Below, piece after piece: positions 56,996 to 64,000 of a stretch of DNA of 64,000 nucleotides (position 1 is the first letter of the stretch; the number at the start of each line of letters is the position of its first letter). The position numbers and the translations under genes are program-made. The stretch comes from Haemophilus parainfluenzae (GTDB taxonomy: Bacteria; Pseudomonadota; Gammaproteobacteria; Enterobacterales; Pasteurellaceae), in assembly GCF_900450995.1 (NCBI RefSeq), contig NZ_UGHY01000002.1, positions 384,501 through 448,500 on the forward strand, read 5' to 3'. A model generated the notes under the pieces. That model had not been told where the DNA came from and did no database searches. It saw nothing but the letters and a program-made list of their open reading frames with translations.

Positions 56996-57571
56996 ATGTC
57001 AGAACAAGCACAAAACTTAAATGAAAATGAAGAACTTGTTGAAGAAGTTCAACAGGAAACCACTTCAACAGAAGATCCGTTAGAAGAAGCGATCGCTCGT
57101 GTACAAGAGCTTGAAGAACAATTAAAAGCACAAGTAGAAGAAACCTCTAAAAAAGAACAAGATTTATTACTTCGCACGCGTGCAGAAATTGACAATATGC
57201 GTCGCCGTAGCGAACAAGATATTGAAAAAGCGCATAAATTTGCACTAGAAAAATTTTCAAAAGACATTTTAAATACCATTGATAACTTAGAGCGTGCGCT
57301 TGCAACGCCTGCTAATAAGGAAGATGAAAACATCAAAGCCCTATTCGCTGGTGTTGAGCTGACTTTAAAAGAGTTACTCTCAACGGTTTCTCGCTTTGGT
57401 GTCGAACCTGTTGGTGCAGTGGGTGAAACCTTTAACCCGGATCTCCACCAAGCCATCTCTATGCAACCAGCTGAAGGGTTTGAAAGCAACCAAATCACCA
57501 CCGTTTTACAAAAAGGCTATACCTTAAATGGTCGTGTGATTCGCCCAGCAATGGTAATGGTTGCAGCTTAA
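56996..57571 (+). CDS. grpE: Nucleotide exchange factor GrpE
   Basis: Co-chaperone that releases ADP from DnaK. I use the ATG at 56996 ([17 protein letters not shown]) because GGAGA sits 7 nt upstream; the earlier ATG overlaps that ribosome site. An acidic N-terminal helix and coiled-coil (about 20-110) lead to the beta-wing with [13 protein letters not shown] and [18 protein letters not shown]. No sigma-32 promoter was clear to me. Confidence 0.95.
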   Translation: MSEQAQNLNENEELVEEVQQETTSTEDPLEEAIARVQELEEQLKAQVEETSKKEQDLLLRTRAEIDNMRRRSEQDIEKAHKFALEKFSKDILNTIDNLERALATPANKEDENIKALFAGVELTLKELLSTVSRFGVEPVGAVGETFNPDLHQAISMQPAEGFESNQITTVLQKGYTLNGRVIRPAMVMVAA

Positions 57572-57594
57572 TTTCTTTTCTATGACTTAAAGAG

Positions 57595-57618
57595 CGGACG
57601 ATTTTTCGTCCGTTTTTT
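57595..57618 (+). terminator. Terminator after grpE
   Basis: CGGACGA (57595-57601) and TCGTCCG (57606-57612) with a TTTT loop and a T-run. Confidence 0.88.
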
Positions 57619-57631
57619 ATTGCTAAAAAAT

Positions 57632-57645
57632 TTGATTCAGATCAA
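57632..57645. promoter_or_regulatory. FNR box upstream of nrdD
   Basis: TTGATTCAGATCAA is a perfect match to TTGAT-N4-ATCAA. It fits anaerobic activation of the oxygen-sensitive reductase downstream. It is about 190 nt upstream of the start codon. Confidence 0.8.
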
Positions 57646-57662
57646 ATTTATTAAAAAATAAT

Positions 57663-57679
57663 TTGAGAATAATTCTCAA
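57663..57679. promoter_or_regulatory. Perfect 17-bp palindrome upstream of nrdD, shared with znuA
   Basis: TTGAGAATAATTCTCAA is a perfect inverted repeat with a single central base, in the Fur-family 7-1-7 pattern. The znuA promoter carries the same element with one change (12989-13005). The binding protein is inferred. Confidence 0.6.
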
Positions 57680-57750
57680 CAAAAAAACACTCTTGCTTTC
57701 CAGATTTACCAAGGTTTCAACTCAATTTCAACCATCAAAAACACAAAACA

Positions 57751-57798
57751 ACACTACATATTGTGTGTTGATCTATTAAATAAAACCATATATAGTGC
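57751..57798. promoter_or_regulatory. Pair of NrdR boxes upstream of nrdD
   Basis: ACACTACATATTGTGT (57751-57766, about 14 of 16 to ACACwATATwTTGTGT-like consensus) and AAACCATATATAGTGC (57783-57798, about 12 of 16). Their starts are 32 nt apart, the three-helical-turn spacing typical of NrdR operators at ribonucleotide reductase genes. Confidence 0.8.
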
Positions 57799-57836
57799 TT
57801 TCAATTTTTTCATAGCTACCTTACAGGAGTCATAAA

Positions 57837-59963
57837 ATGAACGCTTTCTTTGTGATTAAGCGTGATGGTTCACGAATTGGGTTTGACCTACAACGCATTA
57901 CTAATGCAATCAAAAAAGCAGCAAGTGCGGTCAATATTGTTGATGAAATTTATATTCATGAGCTGAGCCAGCGAATTAATACTGAAATTTTTAGTCATTA
58001 TCAGCATGAAATTGATATCAACCAGATTCAAAAAATTGTTGAAGATCACTTAATGACAAGCAAGTATCCACAAATTGCTCGTACTTATATTGAATATCGT
58101 CACGATCGCGACCTGGCACGTGAAAAACGCAGCCAATTAACCAAAGAAATTGAAGGACTGATTGAGCAAAGTAACGTGGAATTGCTTAATGAAAACGCAA
58201 ATAAAGATGCGAAAGTTATCCCTACCCAACGTGATTTACTGGCAGGTATTGTGGCAAAACATTATGCCAAACGTCATATTCTGCCAAGAGATGTTGTTGA
58301 AGCCCATGAAAAAGGGGAAATCCACTATCACGACTTAGATTATGCGCCATTTTTCCCAATGTTTAACTGCATGCTCGTTGATCTAAAAGGCATGCTTTCA
58401 CATGGTTTTAAAATGGGTAATGCTGAAATTGAGCCGCCTAAATCTATCGGTACAGCAACAGCTGTTACTGCACAAATTATTGCTCAAGTCGCCAGCCATA
58501 TTTATGGCGGTACAACCATTAATCGTATTGATGAAGTACTTGCACCTTATGTTCAACTCAGCTTTGAAAAACATTTGAAAAATGCCGCCCAATGGCAAAT
58601 TCTGGATGCGGAAGGTTATGCGAAAGCACTAATTGAAAAAGAATGTTTTGATGCGTTCCAATCCCTTGAATATGAAGTCAATACGCTCCATACATCAAAT
58701 GGTCAAACACCATTTGTTACCTTTGGTTTTGGCTTAGGTACAAGTTGGCAAGAACGGTTAATTCAGCAATCGATTTTGAAAAACCGTATTCGTGGTTTGG
58801 GTAAAAATCATAAAACGCCCGTCTTCCCTAAGCTGGTCTTTACCATTAAAAAAGGCGTGAACCAAAACGAACAAGATCCAAACTATGACATTAAAAAACT
58901 GGCATTAGAATGCGCTTCAAAACGCATGTATCCAGATATTTTAAACTATGATCAAGTGGTTAAAGTCACTGGCTCGTTCAAAGCCCCAATGGGTTGCCGT
59001 AGCTTCTTAGGTGCTTATGAAGAAAACGGCCATGAAGTGCATGATGGTCGCAATAATTTAGGCGTGGTAAGTCTGAATCTGCCTCGCATTGCTCTGGAAG
59101 CACAAGGAAATGAAGAAAAATTCTACCGCACTTTAGATGAACGCTTAGCCCTCGCGAAGAAAGCCTTACTTACCCGTATTGCGCGCTTAGAAAATACCAA
59201 AGCTCGTGTCGCGCCAATTCTCTATATGGAAGGCGCTTGCGGCGTTCGACTAAAAGCCGATGATAATGTTGCGGATATTTTCAAAAATGGACGAGCATCA
59301 ATTTCTTTAGGTTATATTGGCATTCATGAAACCATCAATGCACTGTATAAAAAGGGACATATTTTTGACGATGAACAACTACGTGAAAAAGGTATTGCGA
59401 TTGTGCGTCGTTTAAGCGAAGCGGTAAAACAATGGCAGAAAGAAACCGGCTATGCATTTAGCCTTTATTCCACACCAAGTGAAAACTTGTGCGATCGCTT
59501 CTGTCGTTTAGATATCAAACAATTTGGTGTCATTGAAGGCGTTACCGATAAAGGCTACTACACTAATAGCTATCACCTAGATGTAGAGAAAAAAGTCAAT
59601 CCATACGATAAATTAGACTTTGAAATGCCTTATCCTGAACTAGCAAGTGGCGGCTTTATCTGTTATGGCGAATACCCTAACATTCAACATAACCTCAAAG
59701 CACTCGAAGATGTATGGGATTATAGCTACGATCGCGTGCCTTATTACGGCACTAATACGCCAATTGATGAATGTTACGAATGTGGTTTCACAGGAGAGTT
59801 TAATTGCACAAGTAAAGGTTTTGTTTGTCCGAAATGTGGCAACCATGACAGTGCAAAAGTCTCCGTGACCCGACGAGTTTGTGGTTATCTCGGCAGCCCT
59901 GATGCTCGTCCATTCAACGCTGGCAAACAAGAAGAAGTAAAACGTCGAGTGAAACACCTATAA
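57837..59963 (+). CDS. nrdD: Anaerobic ribonucleoside-triphosphate reductase
   Basis: Reduces NTPs to dNTPs without oxygen, using a glycyl radical made by NrdG. The 708-residue protein has an N-terminal ATP-cone (FVIKRDGSRIGFDLQRITNA), the catalytic barrel, the zinc-binding C-x-x-C pairs (CYECGF and CPKCGN) and the glycyl-radical motif RVCGYLGSPDARPFN with Gly at about 683. nrdG is not adjacent in the visible sequence. FNR and NrdR sites upstream fit its role. Confidence 0.97.
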   Translation: MNAFFVIKRDGSRIGFDLQRITNAIKKAASAVNIVDEIYIHELSQRINTEIFSHYQHEIDINQIQKIVEDHLMTSKYPQIARTYIEYRHDRDLAREKRSQLTKEIEGLIEQSNVELLNENANKDAKVIPTQRDLLAGIVAKHYAKRHILPRDVVEAHEKGEIHYHDLDYAPFFPMFNCMLVDLKGMLSHGFKMGNAEIEPPKSIGTATAVTAQIIAQVASHIYGGTTINRIDEVLAPYVQLSFEKHLKNAAQWQILDAEGYAKALIEKECFDAFQSLEYEVNTLHTSNGQTPFVTFGFGLGTSWQERLIQQSILKNRIRGLGKNHKTPVFPKLVFTIKKGVNQNEQDPNYDIKKLALECASKRMYPDILNYDQVVKVTGSFKAPMGCRSFLGAYEENGHEVHDGRNNLGVVSLNLPRIALEAQGNEEKFYRTLDERLALAKKALLTRIARLENTKARVAPILYMEGACGVRLKADDNVADIFKNGRASISLGYIGIHETINALYKKGHIFDDEQLREKGIAIVRRLSEAVKQWQKETGYAFSLYSTPSENLCDRFCRLDIKQFGVIEGVTDKGYYTNSYHLDVEKKVNPYDKLDFEMPYPELASGGFICYGEYPNIQHNLKALEDVWDYSYDRVPYYGTNTPIDECYECGFTGEFNCTSKGFVCPKCGNHDSAKVSVTRRVCGYLGSPDARPFNAGKQEEVKRRVKHL

Positions 59964-60037
59964 TGTCGCAACATTGATTATGATAAAATAGCTCATCAAA
60001 AGTGAGCTATTTTTATTTCAATAAATAAGGAAGTACC

Positions 60038-60619
60038 ATGCCAACACTTACACAAATCACGCAATCCATTATGCAAGATCCCGATAATCAATCATTCACA
60101 GCAAAAGGAATTGAACCGCTTTTTGCGGCACCAACGACAGCTCGTATTAATATTGTCGGACAAGCCCCCGGAATTAAAGCCCAAGAAAGTCGTTTATATT
60201 GGAATGATAAAAGTGGTGATCGCCTGCGAGAATGGCTAGGCGTGGATCGTGATACCTTTTATCACTCAGGTATGTTTGCTGTCATTCCGATAGATTTTTA
60301 TTACCCTGGGAAAGGCAAATCTGGTGATTTACCGCCACGCAAAGGCTTTGCAGAGAAATGGCATGCACCGATTTTAGCTAACTTGCCCAACATAGCGCTC
60401 ACCATTCTTATCGGGCAATATGCACAAAAATATTATTTACCAGAAAACGAACTTAATGTGACTGAAACGGTTCACCATTTTCGTGATTTTCTCCCTCACT
60501 TTCTCCCGCTTGTTCACCCTTCTCCACGCAATCAAATTTGGCTCAAGAAAAATCCATGGTTTGAACAAGAGATTATCCCAGTATTACAAAAGCAAGTGAA
60601 AGCGATTTTATTTCGTTAA
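60038..60619 (+). CDS. Uracil-DNA glycosylase-superfamily protein
   Basis: A 193-residue protein with the two family motifs: INIVGQAPGIKAQESRLYW (motif 1, G-x-A-P-G) and PLVHPSPRNQIW (motif 2, H-P-S-P-R-N). It has no Ung-type GQDPYH and no iron-sulfur cysteines, so it is not Ung. Substrate and DNA activity are unproven in this subgroup. It is preceded by AAGGAAG at the ATG. Confidence 0.82.
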   Translation: MPTLTQITQSIMQDPDNQSFTAKGIEPLFAAPTTARINIVGQAPGIKAQESRLYWNDKSGDRLREWLGVDRDTFYHSGMFAVIPIDFYYPGKGKSGDLPPRKGFAEKWHAPILANLPNIALTILIGQYAQKYYLPENELNVTETVHHFRDFLPHFLPLVHPSPRNQIWLKKNPWFEQEIIPVLQKQVKAILFR

Positions 60620-60637
60620 ACAAACATTCCACTCATA

Positions 60638-60674
60638 AAGTGCGGTCAAAAATATCTGATTTTAGCCACACTTT
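60638..60674 (+). terminator. Imperfect uptake-signal pair after the glycosylase-family gene
   Basis: AAAGTGCGGTCAAAAAT faces ATTTTAGCCACACTTT. The second copy is degenerate, so the stem has mismatches. It is about 20 nt past the stop. Confidence 0.5.
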
Positions 60675-60766
60675 GCTTTGATACTAATCAATTTTTAGTA
60701 TGCCTTATTTTCTGACTGAGGCCTGTTATGCTACAATCGCCGACCTTAAAAAATATAGGAAAAAAT

Positions 60767-62164
60767 ATGCAAGTAATATCTGTCACAAAATCTCAGCGAA
60801 AAGCATGGAATAAACAAACTATTATATTCCTTTCTGATGTAGCTCTCTTTTTTATTCTACTCAATACACTTCCTTTTGAACCTGCGGCAAATAAAGGGTT
60901 ATCTTTACTAGCATTTGTAGCTATTTTATGGCTTACCGAAGCCGTCAGTGTAACGATCACTGCATTGTTCGTACCCATTTTATCTGTCTTATTAGGATTA
61001 GCTAATAGTCGTGAAGCGCTTGTTGCCTTTGCTGATCCAACTATTTTCTTATTCTTTGGTGGCTTTGCACTTGCCACCGCATTAAATGTGCAAAAAATCG
61101 ACCAAATGATTTCTAATAAAATCATGCAATTAGCAAAAGGTCGTCTCTTTGTTGCGGTATTTTACCTCTTCTTAGCAACAGCATTTTTATCCATGTGGAT
61201 GAGTAATACCGCTACTGCGGCGATGATGATCCCGCTTTCTATGATCATTTTGAGTCAGTTAGACCGCAATAAAGATCACAATACTTATGTATTTGTGTTA
61301 TTGGGTATTGCCTACAGTGCCACTATTGGAGGGATGGGTACGCTTGTGGGAAGCCCTCCTAATGCCATCGCTGCCTCTCAGCTTCATTTAGGTTTTGCTG
61401 ACTGGTTAATGTATGGCACGCCAGTGATGTTAATTTTATTCCCGCTTATTATTGGTTGGTTATACCTTGTTTTTAAACCGAAACTCGGTCTTCGTTTTGA
61501 TGCTGAATTTGCCAAAATTCACATGACGAAAAAACGTATTTTAACCTTAACTATTTTTGTGACCGTGGCGATTCTTTGGATTTTTGGTGGTTACCTCAAT
61601 CCAATTCTTTCTCAATTATTAGGGCTACCAAAACCAATTGGCAGTTTTGACAGTATGGTTGCACTCTCCGCAGCAATTATTATTTGTGTGACTGGGATCG
61701 CAAGTTGGAAAGAAATACAAGAAAATACAGAATGGGGGGTACTGTTCCTTTTCGGTGGCGGTTTAACCTTAAGCTCAGTATTGACTCAATCTGGCGCAAG
61801 CAAAATCATGGCGGATGGCATTGTCTTCATTATTGAGGGTGGCCACTACTATATGATGGCATTAATTGTTGCAGCCTTTATCGTCTGCTTGACTGAATTT
61901 ACGTCAAACACAGCAAGTGCGGCCTTACTCGTTCCAATCTTTATTTCTATCGCACAAGCACTGAATATGCCACCGCTTGGTTTTGCGATGATTATTGGTT
62001 TGGGTGCATCTTGTGCCTTTATGATGCCGGTTGGTACACCGCCGAATGCAATTGTGTACTCCACAGGCTTTGTTAAACAAGCCGAAATGATCCGCGTTGG
62101 TAAATTTATTGATTTAACCTGTATGCTAATTATCGGAACAATTGCTTATCTATTCTGGATGTAG
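60767..62164 (+). CDS. SLC13/DASS-family sodium:anion symporter
   Basis: Probably imports dicarboxylates, citrate or sulfate with sodium. I start at 60767 (MQVISVTKSQRKAWNKQ), with TAGGAAA upstream, not the ATG 39 nt earlier that lies in a probable -10 box. Two inverted halves each carry the substrate motif: MSNTATAAMMIP and FTSNTASAALLVP, with GTLVGSPPNAIAA and PVGTPPNAIVY loops. Eleven or so helices; about 465 residues. Substrate is unresolved. Confidence 0.88.
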   Translation: MQVISVTKSQRKAWNKQTIIFLSDVALFFILLNTLPFEPAANKGLSLLAFVAILWLTEAVSVTITALFVPILSVLLGLANSREALVAFADPTIFLFFGGFALATALNVQKIDQMISNKIMQLAKGRLFVAVFYLFLATAFLSMWMSNTATAAMMIPLSMIILSQLDRNKDHNTYVFVLLGIAYSATIGGMGTLVGSPPNAIAASQLHLGFADWLMYGTPVMLILFPLIIGWLYLVFKPKLGLRFDAEFAKIHMTKKRILTLTIFVTVAILWIFGGYLNPILSQLLGLPKPIGSFDSMVALSAAIIICVTGIASWKEIQENTEWGVLFLFGGGLTLSSVLTQSGASKIMADGIVFIIEGGHYYMMALIVAAFIVCLTEFTSNTASAALLVPIFISIAQALNMPPLGFAMIIGLGASCAFMMPVGTPPNAIVYSTGFVKQAEMIRVGKFIDLTCMLIIGTIAYLFWM

Positions 62165-62178
62165 TCTTTAAATCAAAC

Positions 62179-62221
62179 AAGTGCGATTGAAAATCACGTA
62201 GTTTTTAACCGCACTTTTTTT
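62179..62221 (+). terminator. Uptake-signal pair acting as terminator after the SLC13 gene
   Basis: AAGTGCGATTGAAAA (degenerate copy, 62179 on) and TTTTTAACCGCACTT form a stem followed by a T-run. Confidence 0.7.
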
Positions 62222-62231
62222 ATCCCCCTTC

Positions 62232-62247
62232 ACGCAAACGTTTGCGA
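62232..62247. promoter_or_regulatory. PurR operator upstream of the NCS2 permease
   Basis: ACGCAAACGTTTGCGA matches the PurR palindrome ACGCAAACGTTTTCGT-like consensus almost perfectly and is itself nearly symmetric. It lies 53 nt upstream of the start, suggesting the permease carries a purine. Confidence 0.85.
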
Positions 62248-62300
62248 CAAATAAAAATTAACGTATAATTCGCACAATTTTTTCTACTTAAGGGAACCTA

Positions 62301-63610
62301 ATGAATAACAATCTACTTTATACCGTGGAAGATAAGCTACCTTTCGGATTGAGTCTACTCCTTGCGGCACAACATTTACTTGCCGCACTTGGGGAATTAT
62401 TGCCGTACCATTGGTGATTGGTAACGTCTTAAAATTACCGACCGAAGATACCATTACATTAGTTAATGCTGCGCTTTTAATTTCTGGTGTAGTGACCGTT
62501 ATCCAATGTAAAGGCTTGGGGCCTGTGGGCATTCGTTTACCAAGTGTAATGGGAACCAGTTTTACTTTCGTTGCTGCTGCACTTGCCATTGGTTTCAGCG
62601 AATATGGCATCGCAGGTATTTTAGGTTCTTCTCTCATTGGTTCCTTAGTGATGATTATCGGCAGTTTCTTCATGCCCTATATTCGCAAATTGTTCCCACC
62701 ACTTGTGACAGGGACTGTTGTTATGATGATCGGTTTAAGCCTAATTCCTGTTGCCGTTGACTGGTTTGCAGGTGGTCAACGTGGTGATGCGAATTATGCT
62801 ACGCCAGAAAACTTAATGATGGCGAGCTTTGTATTAATCATCGTAGTCGCACTCGTGCAATGGGGCAAAGGGATTTTCTCTGCCGCAGCGATCGTTATTG
62901 GAATGATGACAGGCTATCTCGTTTGTTTAGCCATGGGCTGGGTAAGCTTTGAAGGCGTAAAACAAGCACAAATTTTCGCGATTCCACAACCACTACACTT
63001 TGGCTTAGCCTTCCCAATTTCAGGTATTATCGGCATGTCCATTGCGTATTTAGTGACGATCGTTGAATCAAGCGGTAACTTCCTAGCACTAGGTAATGCA
63101 ACCCAAACAGAAATCACCGGCAAACATTTACGCGGTGGCGTTTTAGCTGATGGTTTAGGATCAGCCTTAGCTGCCATTATGTCCACTACACCATTCTCTT
63201 CATTCTCACAAAATATTGGTGTCATTTCTCTAACTGGTGTAGCAAGTCGTCACGTGGTTGCGCTAACCGGTGTACTTCTAGCACTAGCAGGTTTATTCCC
63301 TGTATTCGGTGCATTAATTGTATCAATTCCATTACCAGTATTAGGCGGTGCAGGCTTAATGATGTTCGCGATGATTATCGCCGCGGGTATCCAAATGTTA
63401 GATAAAGTTGCACGTAGCAAACGCAATGGTTTAATCATCGCCATTTCCATTGGCTGTGGCTTAGCCGTGACGACTCGTCCAGAATTGCTTGATAAATTAC
63501 CGCATTTTTTCAAAGAAGTGCTCGGTTCAGGCATTACCGTAGGTTCATTACTTGCCTTAATTCTTAACCTCGTGCTTCCAGAAGATAAAGTGGAAGAAAC
63601 AAAAGAATAA
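62301..63610 (+). pseudogene. NCS2-family nucleobase (xanthine/uracil-type) permease with a one-base frameshift
   Basis: ATG at 62301 follows AAGGGA and gives MNNNLLYTVEDKLPFGLSLL then LAAQHLLAALG. At the G run 62391-62394 the frame is lost: one more G would read G-G-I-I-A-V-P-L-V-I-G and join the long frame that ends at 63610. The ORF from 62301 alone stops after 38 codons. The rest has 12 or so helices, the NCS2 motifs TPFSSFSQNIGVISLTG (Q-N-x-G-x4-T) and ITIVESSGNFLALG-like TIVESSGNFLALG. The PurR operator points to a purine substrate. The frameshift is one more case of a G run one base short, so base-calling error is possible. Confidence 0.87.
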
Positions 63611-63625
63611 AAATAGATCGTAAAT

Positions 63626-63655
63626 AAGGGTAGATTAACACTGCCCTTTTCTTTT
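63626..63655 (+). terminator. Terminator after the NCS2 permease
   Basis: AAGGGTAG and CTGCCCTT pair (one wobble) around a 7-nt loop, then TTCTTTTCC. Confidence 0.65.
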
Positions 63656-63729
63656 CCTGTAAAACATTTCTAAAACTGACTGCACTTTGTTAAAATCAGG
63701 CATCATTTTCCATTTATCAAGGAATAAAA

Positions 63730-64000
63730 ATGGCAGATTTACCTTTCTTAGTTGAACTCAACGAACAAAATCTTACTGAAACGTTGCAACGTTCTGTTGA
63801 AACCCCGCTTGTCATTAACTTTTATGCACCAAGCCATAAAGAATCAGCTGATTTTGCAAAAGTTCTACAACGTGTTGCAGAACAACACCAAGGACAATTT
63901 ATCCTCGGCTTAGTCAATTGTGAAACAGAGCAAATGATTGCTGCACAATTTCGTATTCAAGCGTTGCCTACAACTTATCTTTTTAAAGAGGCACAAGCAT
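63730..64000 (+). CDS. YbbN/CnoX-like thioredoxin-fold chaperone (gene cut by window edge)
   Basis: The first 90 codons are present (MADLPFLVELNEQNLTETLQ) and the frame is open at the right edge. The thioredoxin fold is recognisable (PLVINFYAPSHKESADFAKV, then FRIQALPTTYLFK with the cis-Pro). The C-x-x-C of thioredoxin is replaced by S-H-K-E, as in YbbN/CnoX proteins, which are holdases rather than reductases. AAGG is 11 nt before the ATG. The tetratricopeptide half lies outside the window. Confidence 0.85.
   Translation, partial: MADLPFLVELNEQNLTETLQRSVETPLVINFYAPSHKESADFAKVLQRVAEQHQGQFILGLVNCETEQMIAAQFRIQALPTTYLFKEAQA

Overview
The window is an ordinary chromosomal stretch of a Haemophilus-type member of the Pasteurellaceae. 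The evidence is the very frequent 9-mer AAGTGCGGT / ACCGCACTT (the Hin-type DNA uptake signal sequence, often as inverted pairs just after genes), the low G+C content, and gene pairs I recall from Haemophilus influenzae (pcnB-folK, cpdA-nudF, metK-pabA-pabB, recN-nadK-grpE). A Haemophilus parainfluenzae-like species is my best guess; the species is inference.

Layout: 1-950 end of pcnB and folK. 950-2720 a small AT-rich accessory patch: a 75-codon remnant of a DcuC-type carrier, two palindromic intergenic elements and an unrecognised membrane protein that seems to have lost its reading frame near its N-terminus. 2750-7500 hrpA operon. 7750-15030 kefC, rlmKL, znuA and mltA-tcdA. 15218 initiator tRNA, then a decayed TonB-dependent receptor under a Fur box. 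18800-23430 DUF2301 protein, mpl, metC, a peroxiredoxin, pgsA. 23583-23844 tRNA-Gly, tRNA-Leu, tRNA-Lys, followed by an AT-rich O-acyltransferase gene. 26330-36910 miaB, cpdA-nudF, rnfH-roxA-xseA, an EamA protein, pth, ychF, tesB, and the divergent rnhA/dnaQ pair. 36996-37176 two identical tRNA-Asp. 37288-44930 der, hpt, a candidate iron-regulated small RNA, pmbA, yjgA and the lptC-lptA-lptB-ptsN-rapZ cluster. 44968-50700 an M15 peptidase, dapE, a TonB-dependent copper-type receptor, a YffB-like reductase, an Opa-like porin, sprT. 50759-64000 metK, pabA/pabB/pabC, recN, nadK, grpE, nrdD, a uracil-DNA glycosylase-family protein, an SLC13 transporter, an NCS2 permease and the start of a YbbN/CnoX-like protein.

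Most of the content is housekeeping: envelope building (lpt cluster, mpl, mltA, dapE), translation and RNA (pth, der, miaB, rlmKL, roxA, hrpA, tRNAs), folate (folK, pabABC), nucleotides (nrdD, hpt, NCS2 permease), metals (znuA, two TonB receptors) and repair (recN, xseA, uracil-DNA glycosylase family). Regulatory sites legible in the sequence include Fur, MetJ, LexA, FNR, NrdR and PurR operators.

The points most worth a second look are: (1) a candidate Fur-controlled small RNA on the minus strand at about 39458-39556, with promoter, Fur box, 5' stem-loop and terminator; (2) a 17-bp palindrome shared by the znuA and nrdD promoters; (3) a PtsN whose phosphorylatable histidine position reads lysine; (4) the unrecognised membrane protein at 1406-2714; (5) single-base frameshifts, mostly one base short in a G or C run, in pth, ptsN, the NCS2 permease and the TonB receptor. 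Because pth is normally essential, part of this class may be sequencing error. I saw no prophage, insertion sequence, CRISPR array or simple-sequence phase-variation tract.
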